DNA of 64,000 nucleotides from Hahella sp. KA22 (GTDB lineage: Bacteria; Pseudomonadota; Gammaproteobacteria; Pseudomonadales; Oleiphilaceae). Numbering within the stretch: position 1 is the stretch's first letter; each line of letters starts with the position of its first letter. Where the stretch lies: the NCBI RefSeq assembly GCF_004135205.1, contig NZ_CP035490.1, positions 4,259,644-4,323,643 on the forward strand. The letters are read 5' to 3'. The notes beneath the pieces are model-generated. The model had not been told where the DNA came from. It ran no database searches and was given only the letters and a program-made list of their open reading frames with translations. Made by a program: the position numbers and the translations under genes. Of this stretch, positions 17,829 to 26,465 are shown in pieces.

Positions 17829-18665
17829 TCAAGCCATCGCTTCTTTACCGGACGCCGCCAGTTTGCGTTTCGGCGCTGTTTTATAGTGAGTGCTGTACAG
17901 GGTGAGCCCGGTGAAAGCCAATCCACCCACCAGATTACCCAGCGCAGTCGGAATTTCATTCCAGATGAAGTAATCCATGATAGAGAAATCGCCCCCCATA
18001 ATCATGGCCGAAGGAAACAGGAACATGTTCACAACAGAATGTTCGAATCCCATGAAGAAAAACAACATGATAGGCATCCACATCGCCAGAACTTTACCGG
18101 AAACCGTCGTAGAAATCATCGCGCCGACCACTCCCATGGACACCATCCAGTTACACAGCATGCCACGCAGAAAAATGGTTAACCATCCGGCCAGACCATA
18201 TTGCGCGTAGCCAAGAGTACGGGCCTCCCCCACGCTGGCGATCTTGCTTCCCACCGGACCAGGGTCCGTATTAAAACCATAGGTGAACACGAAAGCCATC
18301 ATGAAAGCCACCGTCAGCGCGCCGGCGAAGTTACCCAGAAACACCAGTCCCCAGTTCCTCAAAACACCTTGGGTCGTCACGCCCGGCCGCTTGTCCAGCA
18401 ACGCCAGAGGCGTGAGCACAAACACCCCGGTCAGCAGATCGAAGCCCATCAGATAGAGCATGCAGAAGCCAACAGGAAACAACATGGCGCCAACGAGAAA
18501 CACGCCCGTCTGCACCGCAACCGTGACGGCGAATACCGCCGCCAGCGCCAGAATGGCGCCCGCCATATAAGCGCGGATCAAGGTATCTCGCGTCGACATG
18601 AAAATCTTGGATTCGCCAGCATCGACCATCTTGGTCACAAACTCTGAGGGGATTAAGTAAGCCAT
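17829..18665 (-). CDS. Formate/nitrite transporter (FNT) family protein
   Basis: A 278-residue integral membrane protein starting MAYLIPSEFVTKMVDAG; the ATG at 18665 has GAGAG upstream and is preferred to the GTG at 18677. It shows the FNT hallmark FLGNFAGALTVAF and GMLCNWMVSMGV, and GFEHSVVNMFLFPSAMI, across six predicted helices. FNT channels move nitrite, formate or related anions. With the phosphatase/kinase gene downstream on the same strand, nitrite or nitrate handling is likely, though the nitrate reductase genes are not in the window. Confidence 0.9.
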   Translation of the reverse strand: MAYLIPSEFVTKMVDAGESKIFMSTRDTLIRAYMAGAILALAAVFAVTVAVQTGVFLVGAMLFPVGFCMLYLMGFDLLTGVFVLTPLALLDKRPGVTTQGVLRNWGLVFLGNFAGALTVAFMMAFVFTYGFNTDPGPVGSKIASVGEARTLGYAQYGLAGWLTIFLRGMLCNWMVSMGVVGAMISTTVSGKVLAMWMPIMLFFFMGFEHSVVNMFLFPSAMIMGGDFSIMDYFIWNEIPTALGNLVGGLAFTGLTLYSTHYKTAPKRKLAASGKEAMA

Positions 18666-18891
18666 TGCAACTCTCACATCATGTTATAAGTTTGGTGATG
18701 GCATTTGGCGTCAAGGACGTAAATGCTGACTCCAACAACGCAAATTAGGGGCCAGAAGCTCAACAAACCTATTTGATAACAGTGTGTTAGATAGTTATGC
18801 GCCCCATAATGGCGCAAATAAAACATCCCTCATACAAGGCGTTCGCGCACATCCGGTGCGAAAGAGAGTTGGAGAGCGTCAGGATTAGTGC

Positions 18892-18925
18892 AAAAAAGAA
18901 AGGACCAGTACTCCCGCCCTGGTCC
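18892..18925 (-). terminator. Rho-independent terminator (minus strand)
   Basis: GGACCAG at 18902 pairs with CTGGTCC ending at 18925 across a loop; on the minus strand the stem is followed by a run of T (read as AAAAAAG on the plus strand). It lies between the 19098-19622 gene and the FNT gene and would stop transcripts of the former. Confidence 0.7.
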
Positions 18926-18989
18926 AATGCGACAGTCAATACCCTAGACCGTCTTTAGAAGCGGCGTCAGCGACGCAAGTGACGTCTGT

Positions 18990-19060
18990 TATTATTAATC
19001 AGGTAGACAAATAGCCGCCTTCTATTGGTCTGCAACGACAGGGCCTGCAAAGGTCACCCC
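18990..19060 (+). repeat. Dispersed intergenic repeat, degenerate copy
   Basis: Reads TTATTAATCAGGTAGACAAAT, then a second CTATTGGTCTGCAACGACAG segment ending in GGGCCTGC. The reverse complement occurs at 27556-27635 with the same order of parts. Here the right arm of the hairpin is lost, so it is not a terminator. No gene is present between 18666 and 19097 apart from this repeat and the terminator. Confidence 0.6.
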
Positions 19061-19097
19061 CTTCCTCCCGCTGCCAGCCGCCGCGCAGGCGCATCCA

Positions 19098-19622
19098 TCA
19101 AACGGCGAGAAATTTAGAGTCATTAAATACATTTAAAAAGGAGCTTGGCCGCGACACCAAAATGCGTCCAGCCTGCTTTACAATTACGGCGCTTTCTTTA
19201 TGAGAGAAGCAATTACCAGGCGCAACGTCTCTCATCCTGTACGCACTTTCATCCAATCTAAGGGACTCTATATTACTAAAGTCTTTTAATAGCGCAGCGT
19301 GAGTACACTCATGTCCTCCTTTAATGTACCCGCCATCAGGAATAGAAGAGATATTCGTATCCGACGCAGTCTGAATAGTAATAGGAACTATTTTTAATGA
19401 GCTTAATGGGCCGAACCTCACCAAGGATTGGGTCAATCCCGCCATAAATACATGTGAGGGTTCTATCCCTCTATGCGACAGGCCAACTCCTATTTGTGTC
19501 CCTTCCGAGCCAATAACTCTAAATATCATTGTGCTACAGTAGGTCAAAGGACCAGATCTGAGCACGCCGAATTCACCACTTTTTAGAATCATCGTCTTTC
19601 CCATATCAACTATGAAAGGCAT
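19098..19622 (-). CDS. Hypothetical protein
   Basis: A 174-residue soluble protein starting MPFIVDMGKTMILKSGEFG. I do not recognise it. It has a His-rich patch (GYIKGGHECTHAALLKD) that could bind a metal, but no enzyme motif. The ATG at 19622 is chosen over a GTG at 19634. AT content is well above the window average and the gene stands alone, so it may have been acquired. The hairpin terminator at 18892-18925 probably belongs to it. Confidence 0.6.
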   Translation of the reverse strand: MPFIVDMGKTMILKSGEFGVLRSGPLTYCSTMIFRVIGSEGTQIGVGLSHRGIEPSHVFMAGLTQSLVRFGPLSSLKIVPITIQTASDTNISSIPDGGYIKGGHECTHAALLKDFSNIESLRLDESAYRMRDVAPGNCFSHKESAVIVKQAGRILVSRPSSFLNVFNDSKFLAV

Positions 19623-19846
19623 AAAAACCACCACAAATAAATAGTATTATATTGATCAGATACTTAATCTACTTTTGTGAAGGTATATGTTTCTCATAAA
19701 TAAAAGTATCCTACAGATGTAGGATACTTTTGTTCCTGCTAGAGAATAGTGCTCAAGTATTAGACATTAATATTACTTAGCAGTTTCATTTCCAGTTAAT
19801 AATCAGCATATGAACATATGCTCATAAACCCTGTAACCTGAGTTGG

Positions 19847-20179
19847 CTACCAGCTCTCCATATGCCCAAATTCATAATGAATCTTGCGCTCCGCCGCCAG
19901 CAGCTGCACCGTGGCGTGGGCGTTGAGCGCACAGAAAACTTCCTGTTTGAGCGCATCGTCGTGACTTGAGAGAGATTCTTTACATCTCAGGAGAGCAGTA
20001 ACCAAAGCGGAGTAATTAAGCACCCGTTCAAGAGCGCATTCCCCGCTTTTGCGCGCAATCCACTGCGCAATGTCTTTGATTTGCTCCAGCTTGCGATTGA
20101 CCAGGGACAGCATCGTCCCCGTATCCAGAGTTCCATCCCCGGCAGCCAACCATGAGTGATCAACCAACCGTACTTGCAT
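19847..20179 (-). CDS. Small hypothetical protein
   Basis: A 110-residue soluble, helical protein starting MQVRLVDHSWLAAGDGTLD, with LVNRKLEQIKDIAQWIARKSGE and ending FGHMESW. No family is recognised. Its start has an AAAGAAG sequence upstream. It is not part of an operon. Possibly a regulatory or immunity protein, but nothing shows it. Confidence 0.55.
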   Translation of the reverse strand: MQVRLVDHSWLAAGDGTLDTGTMLSLVNRKLEQIKDIAQWIARKSGECALERVLNYSALVTALLRCKESLSSHDDALKQEVFCALNAHATVQLLAAERKIHYEFGHMESW

Positions 20180-20906
20180 AAATAACTTCTTTTGCGAATT
20201 TGATGGGGCGATTCTTGTATCAGAATGGACTTGGGAAGCGCTCCTGGCTGTTGATAGGTATAGCGCATGAACATGACAGAATAACTACAATCGTCATCGG
20301 CACGCTTAGAGGTGCGAGATCTGAGGCCCCGCCACCTCCTAAAAGGCGCCTATTTTTTACAAGTCAGGGTAATGTCTTGTTGATAATGAGGGCCCGCTGA
20401 GGTGCTAAAACTATAATTCTGGTGTTCGGCAAGTTTGAGAAGAAGCGGCGTATATCATCCTTTCAAGATGACAAAGCCTATAGATTACTTTTTATCTTTG
20501 CCTGAAAGGCACTTCTGAGTTATGCCTGAGCGAGCTGTATAAAACAGTCATTTTCAGTGTAATCCCACCTTTACACAGGAAAACCCTAGGTTTTTTCTCT
20601 CGTATACTCTCAAAAGACTATCCCTTAATGGAGAACCATTTTGGCAGACTCAAACTTATTAACTATAGGGTTTAGATTAGTTTTGCTTAACATTGTTTAC
20701 TTTTGGCCGCTTCGTAACCAATTCACCCCATTTAAGTAACCAATTATCACATTAATACGATAATGTTTTCGCTTTATATTTTGTCAAACTAATTGACATT
20801 AAAAACTTGTTATACAGCCAAAAGCATTGATATATATGCATGGCACAGGAATTGCTGAGGTCGATTTGCTTTGTTAAGTAAATCTACAATGGAGAGAAGT
20901 ATTCAT
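20180..20906. other. Long intergenic region before the PEP-CTERM gene
   Basis: About 730 bp without a convincing gene. The left half includes a small G+C-rich palindrome (AAAGGCGCCTATTTTT near 20342) that may act as a terminator, and the right half (20560-20880) is strongly AT-rich, with several TTGACA-like and TATAAT-like hexamers, as expected for a regulated promoter of the 20907 gene. An AAAACCCTAGGTTTTTT palindrome lies near 20580. Confidence 0.5.
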
Positions 20907-21647
20907 ATGCTAAAAACATTAACCAAGGGATTGTTATTATCAGCGCTGACGGCGTCTTCCGCCTATGCAAGCCAAATCACCTGGGACCTGACCGAAGGCG
21001 TTCGTTACGGCTCATACAATAACTCTCTTTCCTACTCGAAAGACGGTATGAGCCTCACCGTAACCGGCTGGAGCGACACAAAAGGTCCTGCGGACGATAA
21101 AATCGAAGGCGCCCGCCTAGGTCGCTGGAATGGTCTTGGAGTCTGTAACGACGACGAATACCGCAAGACTCGTTGCGCCACCCCAGAGCACTCTACAGAC
21201 AATGATCCAGGTCGCGATGGCGATTTTGACATGATCATGCTGTCCTTCTCCGAAGCGGTTAGCCTGAGCTCATTTCAAAACGGCTGGTACGCCTACGACT
21301 CAGATGTCTCCCTGCTCGCCTACACCGGCGGCGCGCCTTCCTACAATCTGAACGATAAAGATTGGGAAGGCCTGCTCAGCGACGGCTGGAGCGTGGCTGG
21401 CAACTACTCCAACACCATGACCAAAGAAACCGCGACCAGCACGGATCTGGTTTCCAAGTTCTGGTTGATTGGCGCTTACAATCCCGCATTCGGTGAGTTG
21501 GGCGAGCTGTGCAACGAACTGAACGATCACTTCAAATTGAAGATGCTGACCATCGACACCGTTGAGTGTCCCGAGCCAACCGCACTGGGCCTGTTCGGCC
21601 TGAGCCTGGCGGGCCTGTTCGCGGCGCGTCGCCGCAAGGCCTCTTGA
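20907..21647 (+). CDS. PEP-CTERM sorting domain protein, XDP1-like
   Basis: A 246-residue secreted protein starting MLKTLTKGLLLSALTASSA (signal peptide, cleaved near AYA-SQ). The C-terminus is PEPTALGLFGLSLAGLFAARRRKAS: the PEP motif, hydrophobic helix and basic tail of a PEP-CTERM sorting signal processed by an exosortase. The middle (TPEHSTDNDPG, DMIMLSFSEAVSL, WYAYDSDVSLLAYTG) resembles the exosortase-dependent surface protein XDP1. No exosortase gene is in the window. The ATG at 20907 follows GGAGAG. A terminator follows at 21676. Confidence 0.88.
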   Translation: MLKTLTKGLLLSALTASSAYASQITWDLTEGVRYGSYNNSLSYSKDGMSLTVTGWSDTKGPADDKIEGARLGRWNGLGVCNDDEYRKTRCATPEHSTDNDPGRDGDFDMIMLSFSEAVSLSSFQNGWYAYDSDVSLLAYTGGAPSYNLNDKDWEGLLSDGWSVAGNYSNTMTKETATSTDLVSKFWLIGAYNPAFGELGELCNELNDHFKLKMLTIDTVECPEPTALGLFGLSLAGLFAARRRKAS

Positions 21648-21675
21648 TCTAGCATCCAAGTAGCGCCCGATTCCA

Positions 21676-21702
21676 AGCCGGCCTTGCGCCGGCTTTTCTT
21701 TT
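21676..21702 (+). terminator. Rho-independent terminator of the PEP-CTERM gene
   Basis: AGCCGGC pairs with GCCGGCT across a CTTGC loop and is followed by TTTTCTTTT. It begins 29 bp after the stop codon. Confidence 0.85.
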
Positions 21703-21722
21703 ACCATGTATACGCTTATTTA

Positions 21723-22115
21723 TCAGAGGGATTCTTTTATGTTGTAACCGGCCGCCAACACTTCCAGTTGGCCAGTATCATTAAAATTAAATTTGTAATG
21801 CCGGTGGCTTTTCTCATGCATTAAGCCTTGATCACAATGCAGCTTAATCCATTCGGAGTCACAGATTTCATAGCATGAGTCATCCCGCTCTCCGTCCAGT
21901 AACTCCATCGCTTCGCTCCACTGATATGCAACAACGTCGTTGAAGCATATTTCGACTTTTTGTTCCCGCCAGTCCTGATAGCGGAGCGTCAGGTCTCCAT
22001 TTTTGCTGTATATCTTTAAATCTTCGGCATCAGCAGTAGAAATAGAGTCGTTCAAGTCTCTTATATATCCCATAAAAACACTCTTTTTGAGTAATTTATA
22101 GCGTAGTTCACCCAT
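21723..22115 (-). CDS. Small hypothetical protein
   Basis: A 130-residue acidic soluble protein starting MGELRYKLLKKSVF. It contains ISTADAEDLKIYSKNGDLTL and HRHYKFNFNDTGQLEVLA. The first ATG after the TTG at 22121 is used. I do not recognise the family. It is convergent with the PEP-CTERM gene and shares its terminator region. Confidence 0.6.
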   Translation of the reverse strand: MGELRYKLLKKSVFMGYIRDLNDSISTADAEDLKIYSKNGDLTLRYQDWREQKVEICFNDVVAYQWSEAMELLDGERDDSCYEICDSEWIKLHCDQGLMHEKSHRHYKFNFNDTGQLEVLAAGYNIKESL

Positions 22116-22216
22116 GTCCAAAAAGCGCCATTGGGAGCCCCTGCGCAGACTGAACGGCCTTTATCGGAGGTTGGGAGAGCGGCGCCACCCCATATTCAAC
22201 TAATTGATTTTTAATA

Positions 22217-22275
22217 ATAAATATAAATTTGAGATAAATTGGAGAGAAACCGGATACCCGCGAGATTCATGAAAA
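22217..22275 (+). repeat. Copied intergenic element, copy 1
   Basis: Starts ATATAAATTTGAGATAAATT, then GGAGAG, GGATA.CCG.GAGATTCA. Copy 2 lies at 25061-25130. It is upstream of the first AraC gene, and may be a promoter/operator shared by the genes of this locus. Confidence 0.7.
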
Positions 22276-22331
22276 ACGTCGCCTCTCGATAATCGATCGC
22301 ATTGACATTTGATCGATGCTCGAGGTGAAAA

Positions 22332-23105
22332 ATGGATCAGTCGCTGTATTATCATTGGAACAACTTATGTCTTTATATGGGTCGCTTTGACGGGGCCTAT
22401 CATTGGCAGCATATTGCGGATAGTTTCATTGTCAGTCTTGATAATGAATTTGTCGTTAAGCTGGCGAGTGGAGAGGTTATTTCCACACGCTGTTTGATGA
22501 TTCCCGCTAACGCCCGCTGTGATTTTGTATTGAACAACCAGCGCATTGCATTTGTGTCATCTCATTTCTGGCGCAATATTAAAACCACCCTGACCTATAA
22601 CTATTATTGTTGTGAGCAGGACGGGCTTCTTTTTGATTTCCTGGGCGCGTGTGATATTGCACGGGCTTTCCGGGACTTATATAAGAAACGTCCGTGCGCC
22701 AATGACGCCAAGGAGATATTGGATCAGATTCTTAACCCTAAACAACATCCGCTTGCTCCACCTTTAATGGATCGCCGAGTTCGCAAGCTGATCGAATTAT
22801 TGTTGAAGAATCCGGATCACTCTCAATCCATCGACGATTATGCGGAACTTATGCCGATTTCCGCCGCGCATCTCAGTCGATTGTTCAAGCAGGAAACCAA
22901 TATTTCATTCTCGCGATTTCGCCTGGGGGTTCGTGTGTTGTATTTCATCAAGCAGTTTTCGCGCAGCCGTAATTTAACTACCGCTGCGCATGATTCCGGG
23001 TTTGCGGATCTGGCGCACTTAAACAAATGCCACAAATTATTGTTCGGCATCTGCCCCTCGCAGTTATGGCTGAGCGAATCTGAACTTAAGATCTGCGTGG
23101 CCTGA
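22332..23105 (+). CDS. AraC-family regulator (first of the pair)
   Basis: A 257-residue protein starting MDQSLYYHWNNLCLYMG, with GAGGTG upstream. The C-terminal ~100 residues form the two-HTH AraC domain: IDDYAELMPISAAHLSRLFKQ, then LTTAAHDSGFADLAHLNKCHK and ICPSQLW. The N-terminal part is cupin-like with no recognised ligand motif. It is related to the AraC gene at 26466 (same SID/LS.... and FADLAHLNK / FYDLSHLNK pattern), and it lies 110 bp before the ToxR-like gene, so it may control it. Confidence 0.85.
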   Translation: MDQSLYYHWNNLCLYMGRFDGAYHWQHIADSFIVSLDNEFVVKLASGEVISTRCLMIPANARCDFVLNNQRIAFVSSHFWRNIKTTLTYNYYCCEQDGLLFDFLGACDIARAFRDLYKKRPCANDAKEILDQILNPKQHPLAPPLMDRRVRKLIELLLKNPDHSQSIDDYAELMPISAAHLSRLFKQETNISFSRFRLGVRVLYFIKQFSRSRNLTTAAHDSGFADLAHLNKCHKLLFGICPSQLWLSESELKICVA

Positions 23106-23215
23106 ACAACCATAGGCGAGCCCAGTTAATTGAGAATATCTCTTAACTCCTGTGCGGATATCCGGTAAAGGATTTGTATAATGCAGACCAACCGTTTTCA
23201 GCATAGGAGCGCTCC

Positions 23216-24664
23216 GTGTCCGACCGAGATTATGAAGAAATGCAAATTGGCGAGTGGCGCATCAATGTAGAAACGAACCGGCTCTATCGTGAAGCGGCGG
23301 AGCATCAACTGAGTGATAAAGTCTGCAAAGTGCTTCTGGCGCTGGCGGAAAATCCCGGTCGTACAGTGAGCCGGGAAACGCTGATTCAGAAAGTCTGGAA
23401 TGAAAACGAATATGTCGGCGAGCAGGCGCTGAATACCGCCATCTGGCAATTGCGCAAAGCGTTCAACGACAGCAGCGAAGCCCCTGAATACATTGAGACC
23501 ATTCCTAAAAAAGGGTATCGCCTGCTCAAGGAAGTCTCTGTCATCCCCTATCCTCCCAGACCGGATATCACTCCCCCGCCCCCCGCGGAGCCTGTACCAA
23601 CTCCCGAGCCGGAAGCCAGTACGCCGGTTAGTCCAGCGGAGCCGCCGCCAGAACCCGTAACAGAAGTGACTCCCCACACATCGACGTCCAGCGCCCCACC
23701 GCGGCGCAAAAAGTCCATGATGCTGGGCGGTGCGTTACTCCTGCTGGCGGGCGCCACGCTGATCGTCAAGCTGATGTACGGCCGCGAGGATGCGCCCCCG
23801 GCGCTGACTTATTGGTGCGGCGTCGATGAGGGACGTATGCAGCGTCTGGGCGTCGATCCCGCCAGCGCCTGCATGCTGGAAACGGATCAAGGCCAGTTTG
23901 GTCTGGCCATCGGCGAGCGCATGGCGCAGATCAGCTCATCTTATTATCAATCGGCGGACACAGGCGATATCGCCGGCGACATCTTCTTCTGTGAGAACAA
24001 TCACAAACGACAGGGGCACAAAAACAACAGCCTCCTGAATTTCGTCACCCTGAAAAACCGTTGTATGGCGCAAGGCGACGGCGAAGTCGACATCGCCGAA
24101 CGAGGCGGCGCCCGCGCATCACTGGTTTGTGCGGGGTATCTGCCGCAATCCATTCATTTGCAGACGTCGACGGCGGAAAAACATTGCGCCCTGCCTGCCG
24201 CCTTAACCACGAATCACCCTAACGCCGTCAAAGACCCGGATTACTGGTACGGGGTTCGCCGCGACGAACTCGCAGGCATCGGCATTGATGAAGCGGCCAA
24301 TTGCCTTCTCCACGCAGAGGACCCCACCTGGATCGACACCATTGAGTTCGGTTGGATATGGGGTTCACGGCGCTGCACGGACAGCAGCTCCAACCCGGTT
24401 GGATGCGGCGTGGTCAGCCACAATGCGCAACGCACCGGGGCGACGGTGAGCGACTTCTTCACCCAGCAACAACTGCAAAGTCGCTGCGCCGCCGGCGCGG
24501 ACAAAATCGCCTTAACGCCGTCAGGCTGGTGGCGTCCTGAGTACAAAGACAAAACCTCGCTGGACGCTTATCTGCTATGCGAACAACAGCAGCCCAAAGC
24601 GATTCAGTTGTTGTTCAAGCCCGTCGTAGGCGAGCCCATTGAGAAGACCTGCGCGCTATATTAA
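23216..24664 (+). CDS. ToxR/CadC-like membrane regulator with novel Cys-rich sensor domain
   Basis: A 482-residue protein from a GTG at 23216 (TAGGAGC upstream). Residues about 1-110 are a winged-helix domain (GRTVSRETLIQKVWNENEYV, LNTAIWQLRKAF, ETIPKKGYRLL), as in OmpR/ToxR/CadC. A Pro-rich linker (116-160) leads to a transmembrane helix (about 163-187). The remaining ~285 residues are periplasmic and Cys-rich: YWCGVDEGRMQRL...ASAC and WYGVRRDELAGIG...ANC start two halves. This domain aligns with the secreted protein at 25302-26273 over its whole length. The wing-helix suggests direct promoter control from the membrane; the signal is unknown. Confidence 0.88.
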   Translation: MSDRDYEEMQIGEWRINVETNRLYREAAEHQLSDKVCKVLLALAENPGRTVSRETLIQKVWNENEYVGEQALNTAIWQLRKAFNDSSEAPEYIETIPKKGYRLLKEVSVIPYPPRPDITPPPPAEPVPTPEPEASTPVSPAEPPPEPVTEVTPHTSTSSAPPRRKKSMMLGGALLLLAGATLIVKLMYGREDAPPALTYWCGVDEGRMQRLGVDPASACMLETDQGQFGLAIGERMAQISSSYYQSADTGDIAGDIFFCENNHKRQGHKNNSLLNFVTLKNRCMAQGDGEVDIAERGGARASLVCAGYLPQSIHLQTSTAEKHCALPAALTTNHPNAVKDPDYWYGVRRDELAGIGIDEAANCLLHAEDPTWIDTIEFGWIWGSRRCTDSSSNPVGCGVVSHNAQRTGATVSDFFTQQQLQSRCAAGADKIALTPSGWWRPEYKDKTSLDAYLLCEQQQPKAIQLLFKPVVGEPIEKTCALY

Positions 24665-24706
24665 TTCAATAGATGAAGTTCAATTGGGATCTTAAAGGTA
24701 CTGACC

Positions 24707-25006
24707 ATGAATGCTAAAACCTGGCTGCTTGGGGCCTTGATCGCCCTTACGTCGACAACCGCGCTTGCCGCCGAGCCCAAACTGGTGATCAAAGAGAACG
24801 ATTCTCTGCAAGACGTGCTGCGCGGACAGGCGGACAAAAAGATCGGCGTGCTATTGAATTCCGGCGTCGAATTACATGGGGTACTGAAGGAAGTCGGCGC
24901 CAAAGTGATACGCCTGCAGGAGCTGCGCAATCGAGAAACATTTGATGCGGTCATCCCTCTCAGCGAGGTCTCCGCCGTGCTGATCGACAATCATTTGTTC
25001 GATTGA
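24707..25006 (+). CDS. Small secreted Sm-like protein
   Basis: A 99-residue protein starting MNAKTWLLGALIALTSTTALA (signal peptide, cleavage after ALA). The mature part, IGVLLNSGVELHGVLKEVGA, then VIRLQELRNRETFDAVIPL and EVSAVLI, has the alternating strands and internal Gly spacing of the Sm/LSm fold (Hfq-like), although it is exported. It follows the ToxR-like gene by 42 bp with AAAGG upstream, so it is probably co-transcribed with it. Function unknown; the Sm resemblance is by pattern only. Confidence 0.7.
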   Translation: MNAKTWLLGALIALTSTTALAAEPKLVIKENDSLQDVLRGQADKKIGVLLNSGVELHGVLKEVGAKVIRLQELRNRETFDAVIPLSEVSAVLIDNHLFD

Positions 25007-25060
25007 GTCGCCTGATTTCAGGCTTCCAGCCATCCATCAATTCATTGATATATAAGCATT

Positions 25061-25130
25061 AATATAAATTTGAGATAAATTAGAGAGCGATTGGATAGCC
25101 GTGAGATTCAGCGGCGCATGGGGTCGCCCT
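25061..25130 (+). repeat. Copied intergenic element, copy 2
   Basis: Repeats ATATAAATTTGAGATAAATT of copy 1 (22217-22275), then GAGAG, GGATA.CCG.GAGATTCA, and continues with a diverged tail. It lies upstream of the small ATA-start frame at 25169. Confidence 0.7.
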
Positions 25131-25168
25131 AACATCCGTTTCATCAACAACGCAAACGGAGAACCCCC

Positions 25169-25285
25169 ATAAATATCGCACTAATTATTGTCCTTATTCT
25201 GACCGCAGCCGCCATCGGCGAACTGAGACACCGGTACAACAATACGCAACGCAGCAACCAGAACAAAAAGAACGGGACTCACTGA
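25169..25285 (+). CDS. Possible 38-residue membrane peptide with ATA start
   Basis: The frame (M/I)NIALIIVLILTAAAIGELRH, ending KNGTH-stop, has one hydrophobic helix and a basic tail, like many small membrane proteins. CGGAGA lies eight bases before the ATA codon, but no ATG, GTG or TTG is in frame. It may use a rare ATA start or be a decayed ATG gene. Confidence 0.35.
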   Translation: MNIALIIVLILTAAAIGELRHRYNNTQRSNQNKKNGTH

Positions 25286-25301
25286 GCCCGTTCGTTGACG
25301 A

Positions 25302-26273
25302 TCAGGATTTATGGACAGGCTTATCCTTCAACAACGCCTCTGGTATGGGACACTGCTTTTCCTGTGTTTCCCCTACCAAAGGCTTAATCGCCAGCTTGAC
25401 GCCCGTCGGCGCGCCTTTGGCGCACTGGATATAGCCTTTCACGTAGGACAGGCTTTCATCGTGGTTATCAAGCCGTCGGAAAGGTTTGGTGACTTCCACT
25501 TCGCCGTCCCTGGTCTTCTGGCACAGCTTGGCCAGCACCGGCTGGGCGTAAAAACTGGACATCTTCGAGCCGCGCATGCCGTTATCGTTAGCGAACCAGC
25601 CGCAGGCATGCTTATTCTTGTAATAGTTGGTCAAATGGCAGGCGACATCGCCCCACACAAACGCAATAGTGAGATCTTCCGGATAGGTCGGGTCCGTCAC
25701 CGCCAGCGAACACAGCTCCTCTTCCGGAGCGATGCCACGACGCTTAACGTCTGCGCTATCGAGACCATACTTGGCGGATTCAATTTTGAAATGCGGCGTC
25801 GCCACCTTCAGGACCTCTGGCATGCCACAGTCTTTCTCACCCGCTTCCGTTTGGATTTTGATATTCGTGGCCTGATAGTGCTGGCACTCCACTGTCGCCT
25901 GAACGCCCTCGGAAGTCAGTAGTTCATGCGCGCCGTCCTTTTTCAGGCTGCAGATTTTCTGCAACTTGGCGGTGGTCAGCATGGTGTCGCCGGATAAAGT
26001 GACCGCCTTGCCCCCTTCGCACTTGCGCAACATGGCGCCAGGATGACGCCCCTTCTCCGGCGTAAACCAGGTATTGCTGGATACATTGAAGTGTTTCTCG
26101 GCCTCGATCAGCACCAGCTCCCCCGCCCCTGTCGGCAAGCGGCATTCGCTGGCCTTGTTGACCCGCCAGTCGCGGATGTTGTCATCACTGTAGCCGCACC
26201 AATATTCCGCATTCACATGAGCGGCGGCGAATAATAAGCAGATAGGAGCCAATACATATTTGAGAGTAGCCAT
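25302..26273 (-). CDS. Secreted protein homologous to the ToxR-like sensor domain
   Basis: A 323-residue protein starting MATLKYVLAPICLLFAAAHVNA (signal peptide, cleavage before EYWCG). Mature residues 1-300 align with the periplasmic half of the 23216-24664 regulator: YWCGYSDDNIRDW...ASEC, EKDCGMPEVL, KYGLDSADVKRRGI, ACGWFANDNG, and the ending IKPLVGETQEKQCPIP (regulator: FKPVVGEPIEKTCALY). Cysteines keep their order. Like the regulator, it is an internal duplication. No enzyme motif is visible. It is divergent from the second AraC gene and convergent with the regulator operon. Likely ligand binder or signal partner. Confidence 0.85.
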   Translation of the reverse strand: MATLKYVLAPICLLFAAAHVNAEYWCGYSDDNIRDWRVNKASECRLPTGAGELVLIEAEKHFNVSSNTWFTPEKGRHPGAMLRKCEGGKAVTLSGDTMLTTAKLQKICSLKKDGAHELLTSEGVQATVECQHYQATNIKIQTEAGEKDCGMPEVLKVATPHFKIESAKYGLDSADVKRRGIAPEEELCSLAVTDPTYPEDLTIAFVWGDVACHLTNYYKNKHACGWFANDNGMRGSKMSSFYAQPVLAKLCQKTRDGEVEVTKPFRRLDNHDESLSYVKGYIQCAKGAPTGVKLAIKPLVGETQEKQCPIPEALLKDKPVHKS

Positions 26274-26465
26274 GATGGGTTTTGTCAGCCAGCTTGCAGA
26301 TGGTCAGGGGAAATCCGTTTTGTTGAATGATTATAGGCGTTTATCTGTGGTTTTAAACCAAGCCTGCAAACCCCGACGCAGCTGGTTATTGCAACTGACG
26401 TCGCGCGCATTTGCTAACATAACGCCTTGTCATCTCCTTTTTTGATCTTATTTTTACTCACCTTC

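Noticed and set aside
17151-18182. 343-codon plus-strand frame
   Set aside because: Runs antisense over the end of the FNT gene and start of the kinase gene, both strongly supported.
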